DNA from: Natronobacterium texcoconense
Lineage (GTDB): Archaea > Halobacteriota > Halobacteria > Halobacteriales > Natrialbaceae
Assembly: GCF_900104065.1 (NCBI RefSeq)
Contig: NZ_FNLC01000001.1
Location: 868,001-932,000 of the forward strand
Length of the DNA stretch: 64,000 nucleotides
Direction: 5' to 3'
This document shows positions 18,144 to 27,447 of this stretch, piece by piece. The notes under the pieces were generated by a model. The model saw only the letters and a program-made list of their open reading frames with translations, did not search any database and was not told the DNA's origin. The translations under genes and the position numbers were made by a program. How positions within the stretch are numbered: the stretch's first letter is position 1; each line of letters starts with the position of its first letter.

Positions 18144-21100
18144 CCACTGGGCCGACTTCGTCCGGGAGAGCGAGGACCGAATCACGGAACTGAACAACGC
18201 TTTGCTGACTCTCGAGCGCCATCCCGACGACGAGGAGGCGATCACGGACGTCTTCCGGATCGCCCACACGCTCAAGGGCAACTGTAGCGCGGCCGGCCTC
18301 GAGCCCGCGAGCGAACTCGCCCACGCGATCGAAGACGTCCTCGACGCGGTCCGTGGCGGCGACGTCGACGTCTCGCTTGCCCTGATGGACGACGTCTTCG
18401 AGGCCGTCGACGACCTCGAGCGAATGATCGACGATCTCGATCGATACGGCGAAATCGAGACGAATTCCACGGAGACGATCGCCACGCTCCGTGACCACCT
18501 CGAGGGACCGGTCGCGATCGAACGGCCGTCGGACGCGGAGATAGATGCGGTCCTCGCCGGCGTCGAGGCGCCGACCGACGACGATCACGAGATTTACTTC
18601 GTCCGCATTTCGACGACGGAGATCGAGGAACACGTCGACGACGGCCGCCTGGTCGTCGAGGCGCTGATCGACGCGTTCGAGTTGCTCGGCACCGCCCCCT
18701 CCCGGCAGGCGATCGAGAACGGCGACTACGACGGTCGGTTCGACGCCGTCTTCGCCAGCCCGGTCGGACAGTCGGCGATCGTCTCCGGACTCGAGCCGGT
18801 CGACGAGGTCCACGACTTCGAACTCGTCGCCGTCACAGATCGGTTCGAGGCGATTGCGTCGAGTTCCGAAGCGGCCGCCGGCGACGAGGAGATCACGGAC
18901 CTCGAGCCGGGAACGGCTCCCGGCGACGGGATCGATACCGATCAGGCACGGGAACTCGAGGTCGACGACCTGCTAGACGAGTTCGACGAGTTCGACGACT
19001 TAGACGAGATGGCCGAGGATGTCGAAGGCGACGACGACCTCGAGGCGTTCGAGGAGATGGGCGACGCCGGTTCGTTCGACGATCTGTTGGCCGACGTCGA
19101 CGACGAAAGCGAAACCGAGTCCGAGGAGCCAGTCGACGGCTCGAGCGACCGAGATTCGTCGACAGCGGTCGACGCGGACGCCCACCCAGCCGACGAAGAC
19201 GGGAACGTCGACGACGCCAGCGAGGTTTTCGCGGAACTCCAGGAGGAAGTCGAGATGGTCGGCTTCGACGAACTGCAGGACGAACTCGAGGAACTCGAGT
19301 TCGACGAGTTCGACGACGAAGACGAGGTCGGGATGGACGAACTCCTCGGCGAAGACGCTGCCGACGATTCGTTCCTCGAGGCCGAGGAACCCGAACGCGA
19401 AGACGATGCTGAAGCGGTGGACGAAGCCGTGGACGCCGACGCGGACCGCGAACAGGACCCCGACGAGGACGCCCTCGAGTCGGAGATCAGCGACGAAGAG
19501 CAGGAAACGGAAGTCGACGACGAAGAGCAGGAAACAGAGGTCGACGAAGAGTGGTTAGATCTCCTTCCAGAGGCCGAAGTGGACGATGAAGCTGTGAGTC
19601 CCGAGCACGAAGACGGGGCGAGCGAGGAGGCTGTCGAACCGGAGTCGGAACCGACACCTGTCGAATCGGAGGCGAACGCGGAGACCGACCCCCTCGAGCC
19701 GGAATCGGAGCCCGAAACTACGGCAGAGTCGAGCGACGCGGACGTGCCCGGACTCGAGGCAGACGACGCCGCCGACGCAGACACGGCTACGAACGAGACG
19801 GTCGACTCCGGGGACGGAGACGCGACGACGGATACTCCAGCACCTGCAACGGCCGACCGCAAAGCCGACTTCCGAGACGAATTCGACCCCGAAGCCGACG
19901 ACCTGACTCCAGAAGAGTTGGTCGCCGATCTGGAACAGGATCCGACGTCCGAGGACTTCGGCGACGAGCGTCCGGAAGCTACATTCGAGTCCGACCTCGA
20001 GACGGACGTCGGATTCGACGACGACCGCGCGGCGTTCGACGACGAGTTCGACGACGTCTCGCTCGAGGACAGGCAGTTCGGTGACGTCTCGCTCGAGGAG
20101 GACGGATTCGACGGCAGCCCGACCGATAGCGACGAATTCGGGTCGTTCGATACCGACCTCGACCAGGAAGTCGCTGCCGCGTTCGACGGCGAATCGGAAC
20201 TGGATACCGACGACGGGTTCGACGATGAACCCGAGATCGCGGAAGGCAACGAGCCGTCCACAACCGCCGAGGGCGCTGAACCGGGAACTGACGACGATGG
20301 CGAAACGGGCGGGTTCCACTTCGAATCGAACCTGCAGGAAGTCCCGTCCGACTCGAGCACTGCGAACACCGGAGATGTCGACACGGTCGACGAACCGGAC
20401 CGCATCGACGAAACCGAGGTCATCGACGAGATAGACCTCGAGTTCGAGAGCGACGATCCGTTCGACTCGAGTCCCCTGGCCGACGACCCGGCGAGCGAGA
20501 CGGTCGACGCCGGTGAAAAATCGGCAGCGATCGAACCGGAACGAGTCGTCGACGAACCGACCCTCGAGATTCCGGATCTGACGCTTCCGGAGTCGACCGA
20601 CCGCTCTCGAGACGACGACCAGACGGAGGAGATACAGTCCGTCCGGGTCGACGTCGATCGGATCGACGAACTCCGGACGCTCGTCGAGGGGCTGGTGACG
20701 ACGCGGGTCCGGCTTCGAAACGCCGCCGAGACCGGCGAGGACCTCTCGGAACTCGACCCGGAACTCGACGACTTATCGGAGCTAACCACCGCCCTCCAGG
20801 AGACGGTGATGGACGTCCGACTCGTCCCCCTCGAAACCGTCGTGGATCGACTGCCGCGAGTCGTTCGCGACGTCGCTCGCGACCAGGAGAAAGACGTCTC
20901 CCTCGAGATCAGCGGCGAAGACGTCGAACTCGACCGGAGTATCCTCGAGCGAATCCGCGACCCGCTGGTTCACCTGGTCCGGAACGCAGTCGATCACGGG
21001 ATCGAGCCACCCGAGAAACGAGAGGATGCCGGTAAACCCCGCGAGGGGACCGTCGAAGTAACCGCGACGCGGTCCCGCGACCGGGTGACGATCACGGTCT

Positions 21101-21762
21101 CGGACGATGGGGCCGGCATCGATCCCGAGACGCTGCGGGCCGAGGCGGTCGAGGACGGTATCCTCGAGGAATCGGAGGCCGCCGAAATGGACGCCGAGAC
21201 GGTATACGAACTCGCGTTCCATCCGGGATTCTCGACGGCCCGTGAGGTGACGGACGTCAGCGGACGGGGCGTCGGTATGGACGTCGTCAAGCGGACGGTC
21301 GAGAACCTCGACGGAAGCATCCGGGTCGACAGCGATCCCGGCGACGGGACGACCGTCACGATGACGCTCCCGGTCTCGATCGCGATCGAGGACGTCCTGT
21401 TCGTCGAGTGTGGCGACCGGGAGTTTGGCCTGCCGACGAAGGTCGTCCAGGACATCGAATCGCCCCACGCGATCGAGACGGTCGACGACCGCCCGGTCGT
21501 CGTCGCCGGCGACGACGAGTATCCCGTTCGCTGGCTCGACGAGGAGTTCGATGCCGTCGAGTCGACCGAAAGCGAGCGGATGCTCGTCCGGATTCGGGAC
21601 GACGTCCGGCAGGTCGCGCTCGGCTGTGACCGCGTCCGGGGACAGCAGGAAGTCGTCGTCAAACCCTACGAAGGGTTCATGGGCGGGGTTCCAGGCCTCA
21701 GCGGTGCCACGGTCCGTGGCCGCGGAACCGTCGTCAACATACTCGACGTGACGACGCTCTGA
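18136..21762 (+). CDS. cheA: Chemotaxis histidine kinase CheA with giant acidic linker
   Basis: 1208 residues, against roughly 650-700 in well-studied archaeal and bacterial CheA. Order: HPt domain with phospho-His (FRIAHTLKGNC, residues 1-110); a P2-like domain (about 150-240); an acidic, low-complexity linker (about 245-833) of Asp/Glu/Ser/Thr/Phe including a tandem copy of EEQETEVD; a dimerisation domain (VRVDVDRIDELRTLVEGLV); the ATPase (VRNAVDHGIE, DDGAGID, GRGVGMDVVK, GDGTTVTM); and a C-terminal CheW-like domain ending NILDVTTL. All kinase boxes look intact. It phosphorylates CheY and CheB. ATG 18136 is preferred over the GTG at 18127. Confidence 0.96.
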   Translation: MTDHWADFVRESEDRITELNNALLTLERHPDDEEAITDVFRIAHTLKGNCSAAGLEPASELAHAIEDVLDAVRGGDVDVSLALMDDVFEAVDDLERMIDDLDRYGEIETNSTETIATLRDHLEGPVAIERPSDAEIDAVLAGVEAPTDDDHEIYFVRISTTEIEEHVDDGRLVVEALIDAFELLGTAPSRQAIENGDYDGRFDAVFASPVGQSAIVSGLEPVDEVHDFELVAVTDRFEAIASSSEAAAGDEEITDLEPGTAPGDGIDTDQARELEVDDLLDEFDEFDDLDEMAEDVEGDDDLEAFEEMGDAGSFDDLLADVDDESETESEEPVDGSSDRDSSTAVDADAHPADEDGNVDDASEVFAELQEEVEMVGFDELQDELEELEFDEFDDEDEVGMDELLGEDAADDSFLEAEEPEREDDAEAVDEAVDADADREQDPDEDALESEISDEEQETEVDDEEQETEVDEEWLDLLPEAEVDDEAVSPEHEDGASEEAVEPESEPTPVESEANAETDPLEPESEPETTAESSDADVPGLEADDAADADTATNETVDSGDGDATTDTPAPATADRKADFRDEFDPEADDLTPEELVADLEQDPTSEDFGDERPEATFESDLETDVGFDDDRAAFDDEFDDVSLEDRQFGDVSLEEDGFDGSPTDSDEFGSFDTDLDQEVAAAFDGESELDTDDGFDDEPEIAEGNEPSTTAEGAEPGTDDDGETGGFHFESNLQEVPSDSSTANTGDVDTVDEPDRIDETEVIDEIDLEFESDDPFDSSPLADDPASETVDAGEKSAAIEPERVVDEPTLEIPDLTLPESTDRSRDDDQTEEIQSVRVDVDRIDELRTLVEGLVTTRVRLRNAAETGEDLSELDPELDDLSELTTALQETVMDVRLVPLETVVDRLPRVVRDVARDQEKDVSLEISGEDVELDRSILERIRDPLVHLVRNAVDHGIEPPEKREDAGKPREGTVEVTATRSRDRVTITVSDDGAGIDPETLRAEAVEDGILEESEAAEMDAETVYELAFHPGFSTAREVTDVSGRGVGMDVVKRTVENLDGSIRVDSDPGDGTTVTMTLPVSIAIEDVLFVECGDREFGLPTKVVQDIESPHAIETVDDRPVVVAGDDEYPVRWLDEEFDAVESTESERMLVRIRDDVRQVALGCDRVRGQQEVVVKPYEGFMGGVPGLSGATVRGRGTVVNILDVTTL

Positions 21763-21790
21763 CGACCAGAACTGATAGATCCTACAATAC

Positions 21791-22396
21791 ATGACGATGA
21801 AAGTCGACATCCGAAAGCTGAGTTTCGTAAACGAAATGGCGAAAGTCGGGACGAACGGCGTCGCCGACAACATGAGCAAACTGACCGGGCAGGACGCCCG
21901 GATGGAGGTGACCAAGACGAACTTCATCGACGTCGCCGACCTCGAGCGACAGCTAGACGCCGAGAAACGCGTCGGCGTCCGCGTCCGACTGCAGGATCCG
22001 CCACACGGTCACATCCTCATCCTGTTCCCCGAGGAGAGCGCGAAGAAGATTACGGCGATCATGCTCGACGACGTCGTCGACGACCTCTCGGACGTCTCCG
22101 GCAAGATGGCCAGAAGCGCTGTCGAGGAGATGGGGACAATGATGGCAAACGGCTTCATCGACGGCTGGGCGGACGTCCTCGGCCGCGTCATCGACATCGC
22201 CGCACCACAGCTGGTTTATGCGCCCGCCGGCGAGGTCGTCACCCGGACGGCCAGTCTCGACGGCGAGGACCTCGCGTTGTTTTTCGACTCGGACCTGACG
22301 GTCCCGAGTTACCAGATCGAAGCCGAAATTTACGCGTTCCCCGACATCGAGGCGTTCGTCGAACTGGTCAACGCCATCGACGTCCAGACGACATGA
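21791..22396 (+). CDS. cheC: CheC-like protein, single domain
   Basis: 201 residues of CheC fold. CheC phosphatases carry a helix motif E-x2-N followed 22 residues later by Pro. Here the first helix reads NEMAKVGTN (Asn position is Lys) and the second SAVEEMGTMMANGF (Asn position is Thr), so both catalytic Asn residues are absent. FIDGWADVLGRVIDIAAPQ conserves the surrounding scaffold. It may act as a structural or adaptor partner of CheD or CheF and not as a phosphatase (inference). It follows cheA by 28 bases and overlaps the next gene. Confidence 0.9.
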   Translation: MTMKVDIRKLSFVNEMAKVGTNGVADNMSKLTGQDARMEVTKTNFIDVADLERQLDAEKRVGVRVRLQDPPHGHILILFPEESAKKITAIMLDDVVDDLSDVSGKMARSAVEEMGTMMANGFIDGWADVLGRVIDIAAPQLVYAPAGEVVTRTASLDGEDLALFFDSDLTVPSYQIEAEIYAFPDIEAFVELVNAIDVQTT

Positions 22397-23655
22397 AACT
22401 CGACGTCAACGCACTCGGCACGTTCTACCGGATGGCGAGAGAGGGTGCCGGCCTCGCCGCGGGGCGGTTGACACACATGACGGACGTCGAGACCCAGGTC
22501 GGCGTAACCAAACTCAACTTCATGCGCGGGGGCGAAATCGCCCGGGAGTTCGACGACTCGACCACGAAGGTCGGCGTTCGGGTCGAACTCGACGGTGCGA
22601 TCGAGGGACACTCGGTCATCGTCTTCGATCGCGAAGACGCACTCCGGATCGTCGAAACGATCGTCTCCGAGTCCGACGGGGAGGAGTTCGACGAGATGAC
22701 CCGCAGCGCCACGACCGAGGTCGGCCTCATCATGAACAGCGGCTTCGTCGACGGCTGGGCGGACGTCTTAGAGAGCGTCATCGACGTCTCGACCCCCGAG
22801 TTCGTGACCGGTGACTCCGCCGATCGCTTTTTCGAGGACATCGACGAGGCACCCGATCCCGACCACGAGGACGACCTCGCACTCCTCTTCCAGAGCCGGA
22901 TCGAGGCCGTCGACACCGAAGTGAGCTTCAGCCACTATCTCTTTCCGACTCACGACTCGATGTCGACGCTGTTAGATCGACTCCGAACGAGCGACGGCAT
23001 CCCCTACGACAAACTCGAGGGGTTCGATCGGATGGCCGAACAGGGCGCCGAGGAAATCGCAAACACCGCGACGACGCTGACGGGAATCGAGACGAGCGTC
23101 GAGATCCGTCGATTGAACTTCGTCTCGCTCGAGACGATCCCGCAGTCGGTTCCCGACGAACGGCTCGTCGGCGTCGCCTTCGAGTTCGACGGCGTCCCGA
23201 GTGGCTACCTCATCTTCCTGTTCGACGAACGATCGGCACGCGAAATCGTCGACGCGATGGTTCCGATGACGACCGACTCCCGGACCGACGACGACGCCGA
23301 AACGTTCGACGAAATGGAGACGAGCGCGATCACGGAACTCGGGAACATCATGGCGAGTGGCTTTCTGGACGGCTGGGCGAACGTCCTCGATACGACGATC
23401 GACCACTCGACGCCGGAGTTCATCCACGACATCGGCGCTGCAACGGTCGATCCCATCGTCGTCCAGCTCGGCTCCAGACAGGAGTTCGCGTTCGTGTTCG
23501 ATACCGTGATTACAGCGGACGGCCGGGACTTTGATTGTGAAGTGTACGCGATTCCCAACGAGGACGACCTCGAGCGCGCCCTGAACGACCTCGACGTCGA
23601 CCGCATCGAGGATGCACCGACGACGGCAAAATTCCAGGAAGTCGATAACACATGA
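22393..23655 (+). CDS. Tandem double-domain CheC-like protein
   Basis: 420 residues made of two CheC-like domains (about 1-200 and 205-410). Each domain repeats the pattern RMA-x-GA, then VTKLNF or IRRLNF, then SGFxDGWAxVL. The E-x2-N phosphatase motif is lost in the first domain (SATTEVGLIM) but intact in the second (SAITELGNIMASGF, with Pro 22 residues after the Asn). The fused protein may therefore hold the single functional CheY-P phosphatase site among the CheC proteins of this operon. The start overlaps cheC by 4 bases and the end overlaps cheD by 4. Confidence 0.88.
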   Translation: MKLDVNALGTFYRMAREGAGLAAGRLTHMTDVETQVGVTKLNFMRGGEIAREFDDSTTKVGVRVELDGAIEGHSVIVFDREDALRIVETIVSESDGEEFDEMTRSATTEVGLIMNSGFVDGWADVLESVIDVSTPEFVTGDSADRFFEDIDEAPDPDHEDDLALLFQSRIEAVDTEVSFSHYLFPTHDSMSTLLDRLRTSDGIPYDKLEGFDRMAEQGAEEIANTATTLTGIETSVEIRRLNFVSLETIPQSVPDERLVGVAFEFDGVPSGYLIFLFDERSAREIVDAMVPMTTDSRTDDDAETFDEMETSAITELGNIMASGFLDGWANVLDTTIDHSTPEFIHDIGAATVDPIVVQLGSRQEFAFVFDTVITADGRDFDCEVYAIPNEDDLERALNDLDVDRIEDAPTTAKFQEVDNT

Positions 23656-24173
23656 AAACGTACGGAACAGAACCGGGTATTCCATCACCAGTTCGAGTCG
23701 GTATCTCCGAGTTTGCGGTCACGGAGGGGGACGATACGCTCAAGTCCTACGGCCTCGGCTCGTGTCTCGCGATCGCGCTCTACGACCCCGAGACGGAAAT
23801 CGGCGGGCTCGCACACGCGATGTTACCCGACGGAGACGCCGACGAAAACAGCGATCGCAAGCCCGGAAAGTACGCGGACACCGCGATCCGTACGCTCCTT
23901 CGGCGGATGGTCGAAAATGGTGCCAGTTATACGTCCGTCGAAGCAAAGATCGCTGGTGGGAGTGACATGTTCGAGTTCGATAGTTTCGGTGACGGGGTCG
24001 GACAGCGAAACGTCGCCGCGGCGAAAGACGAACTCGAGAAACTCGGCGTTCCCCTCGTTGCCGAGGACGTCGGCGGCGAGACGGGCAGGACCGTCGAGTT
24101 CACTCCCAGGTCGGGGACGCTCGTCGTCAAATCGGCCGGCGAAAGTGAGGAGAACGAAACAAGAGAACTATGA
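23652..24173 (+). CDS. cheD: Chemoreceptor glutamine deamidase CheD
   Basis: 173 residues. The catalytic Cys is in YGLGSCLAIALYD and the His in GGLAHAMLPD. GGSDMF and the QRNV element complete the family pattern. It deamidates receptor glutamines and is usually controlled by CheC binding, which matches the two CheC-type neighbours. The acidic C-terminal tail ESEENETREL is short. Overlaps of 4 bases on both sides imply translational coupling. Confidence 0.94.
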   Translation: MKTYGTEPGIPSPVRVGISEFAVTEGDDTLKSYGLGSCLAIALYDPETEIGGLAHAMLPDGDADENSDRKPGKYADTAIRTLLRRMVENGASYTSVEAKIAGGSDMFEFDSFGDGVGQRNVAAAKDELEKLGVPLVAEDVGGETGRTVEFTPRSGTLVVKSAGESEENETREL

Positions 24174-24982
24174 CTGACGATTCTTTCGAGGAACTACTTT
24201 CATTCGTCGAAACCGAACTGCAGTTTGCAACGAGTCACTACAACGACAGCTATCTCGACCGCCGCGTCTCCTCGCGGATGCGTCGAACCGGTAGCGACAG
24301 CTACGAGGAGTATCTGTCCGTCCTCCGGGACGATCCGGACGAACAGGAGGCGTTGCTCGAGGCGATGAGCATCAACGTCACCGGCTTCTTCCGGAACCCC
24401 GACGTCTGGGCGGGGATCGCTGGCGTCCTGGAGACGCTGTCGGACGAGAACCGCAACGTCAACGTCTGGAGCGCAGCGTGTGCGGACGGACGCGAACCGT
24501 ACTCGCTTTCGATGCTCGCACACGACGTCGACGGGATCGACGAATCCCGCGTCGACGTTCTGGGGACCGACATCAGCGAACCAGCCCTCGAGACGGCTCG
24601 CGACGGCGTCTACGAGGAATCACGTACGGTCGACATGGACGACCAGCTTTCCTTTCTCGACGACTACACGCGGTACGTCGATCGGGACGACCGCACTTAC
24701 CGGATCGAAGACGACATTCAGGATCTCGTCAGTTTCGAGCGCCACGACCTGATCAACGACGATCCGAAATCCGGGTTCGATCTCGTCGTCTGCCGGAACC
24801 TCTTTATCTACATCGACAACGAGTACAAGCGATCCATGCTCGAGGTGATCGCCGAGTCGTTGCGTCCTAACGGCTACCTCGTCATCGGGAAGGCGGAGAC
24901 GATTCCGCCCACCCTCAAGTCCGCGTTTTCGGTACACGACGCACGGCTCCGAATCTACCAGCGCGACGATGGAAGTCGCTGA
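24170..24982 (+). CDS. cheR: Chemotaxis protein methyltransferase CheR
   Basis: 270 residues. An N-terminal helical domain (SHYNDSYLDRRVSSRMRR, then INVTGFFRNPDVW) precedes the SAM-binding Rossmann domain (VWSAACADGREPYSLSML, LGTDISEPAL, FDLVVCRNLFIYI). It methylates glutamates of Htr transducers and opposes CheB. The glycine-rich SAM loop reads AACADGREPYS in place of the more usual ACSTGEEPYS; Ala/Asp substitutions occur in archaeal CheR. Last gene of the che operon. Confidence 0.95.
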   Translation: MTDDSFEELLSFVETELQFATSHYNDSYLDRRVSSRMRRTGSDSYEEYLSVLRDDPDEQEALLEAMSINVTGFFRNPDVWAGIAGVLETLSDENRNVNVWSAACADGREPYSLSMLAHDVDGIDESRVDVLGTDISEPALETARDGVYEESRTVDMDDQLSFLDDYTRYVDRDDRTYRIEDDIQDLVSFERHDLINDDPKSGFDLVVCRNLFIYIDNEYKRSMLEVIAESLRPNGYLVIGKAETIPPTLKSAFSVHDARLRIYQRDDGSR

Positions 24983-24997
24983 CCGACCGGGTAACCG

Positions 24998-26134
24998 ATG
25001 ACCGACTCCCGACCCGATCCCGTCGACCTCCGCTCGTTTGTCGCGCGTTCTCGAGCAGTCGTCGACGCCTCCTCGCCAGTGACCGCCGAAGAGACCTGCC
25101 GATGGCTCGTCGAACCGCTCCTCGAGGCGCTGGGCTGGGACGTTCGGGACGACTGTACGACCGACGGCTCGGTCGCGCAGACGCGTCTCGAGTACGTCCT
25201 TTCGGTCGACGGCGTGCCGGCCGTTTTCGTCGCCGTCGAGTCGACTGACGACTCGCTTGCGGCATCTCGAGCGAACGGGATCCGCGAGGCGATGGCTCGA
25301 ACGGGTGTCGATCGCGCGATCTATACGAACGGGTTGGACTACCTCTTTCTCGCGGGAACTACAGAGGACGAGGCCGAGCGGCTGGCCTGTCGACTCCCTG
25401 CGCTGGCCGAGTACGAATCGGCACTCGCCTACTACTCGCGCCCGGTCCTCGCGGAGCGATTCGAGCGTGCCGACCGGTCGTTCGTCGCCCGTCAACTCGC
25501 CGTCGAACGGACGACACTCGCCGACGCGATTACCGACGAACTGAATCGTGTCGTCGATGGAGCGGACGCGTACGCCGACGAGTTCGAATCGGCCACGGAT
25601 CGATTGCTCACGGAACTGCTCGAGACGGTTTCGAACGGGACGGCGCAGTCGGGAACCACTCTCACGTTCGAGGAAGCGAGTAGTACACCTGACGCGACGC
25701 GTGACAGTGAGTCGGAGACTCCTTCCAGCGCGACGTCCCAGGGCAGTGAGGGCGACGAAAACGACAAATACAGCGAGGACGACGAAGACGGCGAATACGT
25801 CGTCCGATTCTTCAACGATCGCGGCTCGATCGGTGCGATCGGCCACTCGAGTTCCGAACAGGCACTCGTCGCGACCGCGGAATACCTCTTCGAGCGCGGG
25901 CTCTCGGGCGTTTCCCTCCCCTGGAGTCCGGACGACGACGCGCCGACCGTCCTGAACGACGACCCGATCCGTGCCGACGGAACCCCGATGGCCGCCCCAC
26001 GAGAACTCTCGAACGGCCGCTCCCTCGAGACGGCTGGCGACGTGTCGACCCGTGCAAAACGGGCCAAAGCACTCGCCGCTCGAGCGGGACTCCGGGCGAT
26101 GCTGACGGGTGACTGGAGCGACGAGGCACAGTAA
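24998..26134 (+). CDS. Degenerate restriction-nuclease-like (HSDR_N-like) protein
   Basis: 378 residues. Residues about 25-160 resemble the N-terminal nuclease domain of type I/IV restriction enzymes (AEETCRWLVEPLLEALGWDV, then LEYVLSVDGVPAVFVAVES, then YTNGLDYLFL). The PD-(D/E)xK core would need E-x-K where this protein has VES, so the catalytic Lys is absent and cleavage is unlikely. A helical region and acidic linker (about 180-270) follow, then a C-terminal domain (EYVVRFFNDRGSIGAIG and on). It starts 15 bases after cheR and converges on the pilus operon. A role in chemotaxis or pili is not shown. Confidence 0.6.
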   Translation: MTDSRPDPVDLRSFVARSRAVVDASSPVTAEETCRWLVEPLLEALGWDVRDDCTTDGSVAQTRLEYVLSVDGVPAVFVAVESTDDSLAASRANGIREAMARTGVDRAIYTNGLDYLFLAGTTEDEAERLACRLPALAEYESALAYYSRPVLAERFERADRSFVARQLAVERTTLADAITDELNRVVDGADAYADEFESATDRLLTELLETVSNGTAQSGTTLTFEEASSTPDATRDSESETPSSATSQGSEGDENDKYSEDDEDGEYVVRFFNDRGSIGAIGHSSSEQALVATAEYLFERGLSGVSLPWSPDDDAPTVLNDDPIRADGTPMAAPRELSNGRSLETAGDVSTRAKRAKALAARAGLRAMLTGDWSDEAQ

Positions 26135-26155
26135 GAGAGCGTCTCTGGCCGCCGA

Positions 26156-26965
26156 TCAGTACTCGACGTCGACTTCGACGACAGTGACGACGACCTCCTC
26201 GGCGTCGGTACAGACGCCGATCACGTCCTCGTCCGGGTCGTAACCGCCGTGTTCGGTGGCCTCCCAGCCACCAGCAGTGAGTGCGCCCTCCCACGCACGC
26301 TCGTATTCGGTCTCGTCGACGGCAATCGCGACGGAATCGTCGACGTCCACGAGACGTGTGTGGCGATCGGTTTCGGTCATCGTCACGCCGAGACCGGTGT
26401 GGCTCCGGATGGATCGATCCGTCGAGTCAACGACGGCGAGCGTCACGACCGCCGTCTCGCTGTCGGCCCGACACTCGAGAAGTGGTTCCGAAAGGAGGAC
26501 GCTCCCGCCGTCGCTCGCCCTGACGAGCCCACCGCCCTCGTACGCGACCGTCTCCGACTCGTACTCGTAGGCGAACTCGCCGACGTCGAACCTCCCATTG
26601 TCGGCACTGCGGGAGAACGGCTCATCGGCCCCGATCGGATCGCCATCGACCGAGACGTTCACCACGGTCCCGGAACTGCCTGCCGTCATCGTTCCTTCGC
26701 GAAGCGTCAGTTCGCCGTATCGCTGGTCGATCCCGTCGTATCGCAGGACGTCGTTGAAATTCTCCGTGAGCGCGTCCATCGCACGCTCGGCGTTTGCCAG
26801 CTGTTCGACCTCCTGGTAGTCGTCCATCGCCTGGAAGCCCGTCACCGACAGGAGTGCGACCGACGTGAGAATGATGCCGAAGACGAGGACGAACGCGACG
26901 ACCTCCGAGACACCCCGATCGTCTTTCCCGAAGGTTCCGACCGATTCGCTCTCCGCTCGAGTCAT
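26156..26965 (-). CDS. Pilin-like protein with type IV pilin-type N-terminus (DUF7289-like)
   Basis: 269 residues. The motif KDDRGVSEVVAFVLVFGIIL gives a short charged leader, a Gly and then a hydrophobic alpha-helix, as in archaeal type III signal peptides processed by PibD. The rest is an extracellular beta-rich domain. It ends the minus-strand pilus operon and overlaps the preceding gene by 4 bases. It is probably a major or minor subunit of the pseudopilus. The DUF number is from memory. Confidence 0.8.
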   Translation of the reverse strand: MTRAESESVGTFGKDDRGVSEVVAFVLVFGIILTSVALLSVTGFQAMDDYQEVEQLANAERAMDALTENFNDVLRYDGIDQRYGELTLREGTMTAGSSGTVVNVSVDGDPIGADEPFSRSADNGRFDVGEFAYEYESETVAYEGGGLVRASDGGSVLLSEPLLECRADSETAVVTLAVVDSTDRSIRSHTGLGVTMTETDRHTRLVDVDDSVAIAVDETEYERAWEGALTAGGWEATEHGGYDPDEDVIGVCTDAEEVVVTVVEVDVEY

Positions 26966-27447
26966 GGCCGATCACTCTCGATGCTGATCTCGTTCTCTTC
27001 GGAGACGATTTCGATCGGTCCGCCGATAGCCGAACTCTCCTCGACGTCCGCGTCGACGACGAGCGGCACGTAGACGGTCGCGTCGTGGTCGTCCGCAGTT
27101 AACTGTAGACAGTCAGTCGAGCCATCGAGCAACGGCGCATCGGCGCACTCGGATTCGGGTAACAACTCGACCGTATACCCCGTATTCGCGACCTGTCTCG
27201 GGTGGTCGGCAGTCATCGTTACCGAATCGTCCTCTTCGTTTGCGATCCGATCGACGTTCGATATCTCGTCTGCAAGTCGCTCGCCGATCGTCTCGAGTGA
27301 GTTCTCCGCGGAGCGTTCCGTCTCGGACTCGAGCATCGTACTGGCCCCCATCAACAGCATCCCGATGAGGATCGTCGTGATACCGATCGTGAGGACGTGC
27401 GTGACGGCGACCGAGACGCCGCGGTCGGCGGTGCTGGATCCGATCAT
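26962..27447 (-). CDS. Pilin-like protein (DUF7266-like)
   Basis: 161 residues: a short N-terminus, then TADRGVSVAVTHVLTIGITTILIGMLL, a charged stretch followed by a hydrophobic helix consistent with a pilin-type membrane segment. Two cysteines (ESECADA and TDCLQL) sit in the extracellular part and could pair. It overlaps both flanking genes by 4 bases, so it belongs to the same polycistronic unit as the ATPase and platform protein. Confidence 0.78.
   Translation of the reverse strand: MIGSSTADRGVSVAVTHVLTIGITTILIGMLLMGASTMLESETERSAENSLETIGERLADEISNVDRIANEEDDSVTMTADHPRQVANTGYTVELLPESECADAPLLDGSTDCLQLTADDHDATVYVPLVVDADVEESSAIGGPIEIVSEENEISIESDRP

Noticed and set aside
18942-20789. 615-residue open frame antisense to cheA
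   Set aside because: It is the Ser-rich complement of the acidic linker; GAC/GAG-rich codons leave the opposite strand open. No protein-like features.
16520-24982. Archaellum (fla/arl) genes or cheF within the che cluster
   Set aside because: None of the products in this interval matches archaellins, ArlCE/F/G/H or CheF; all are accounted for by che families.
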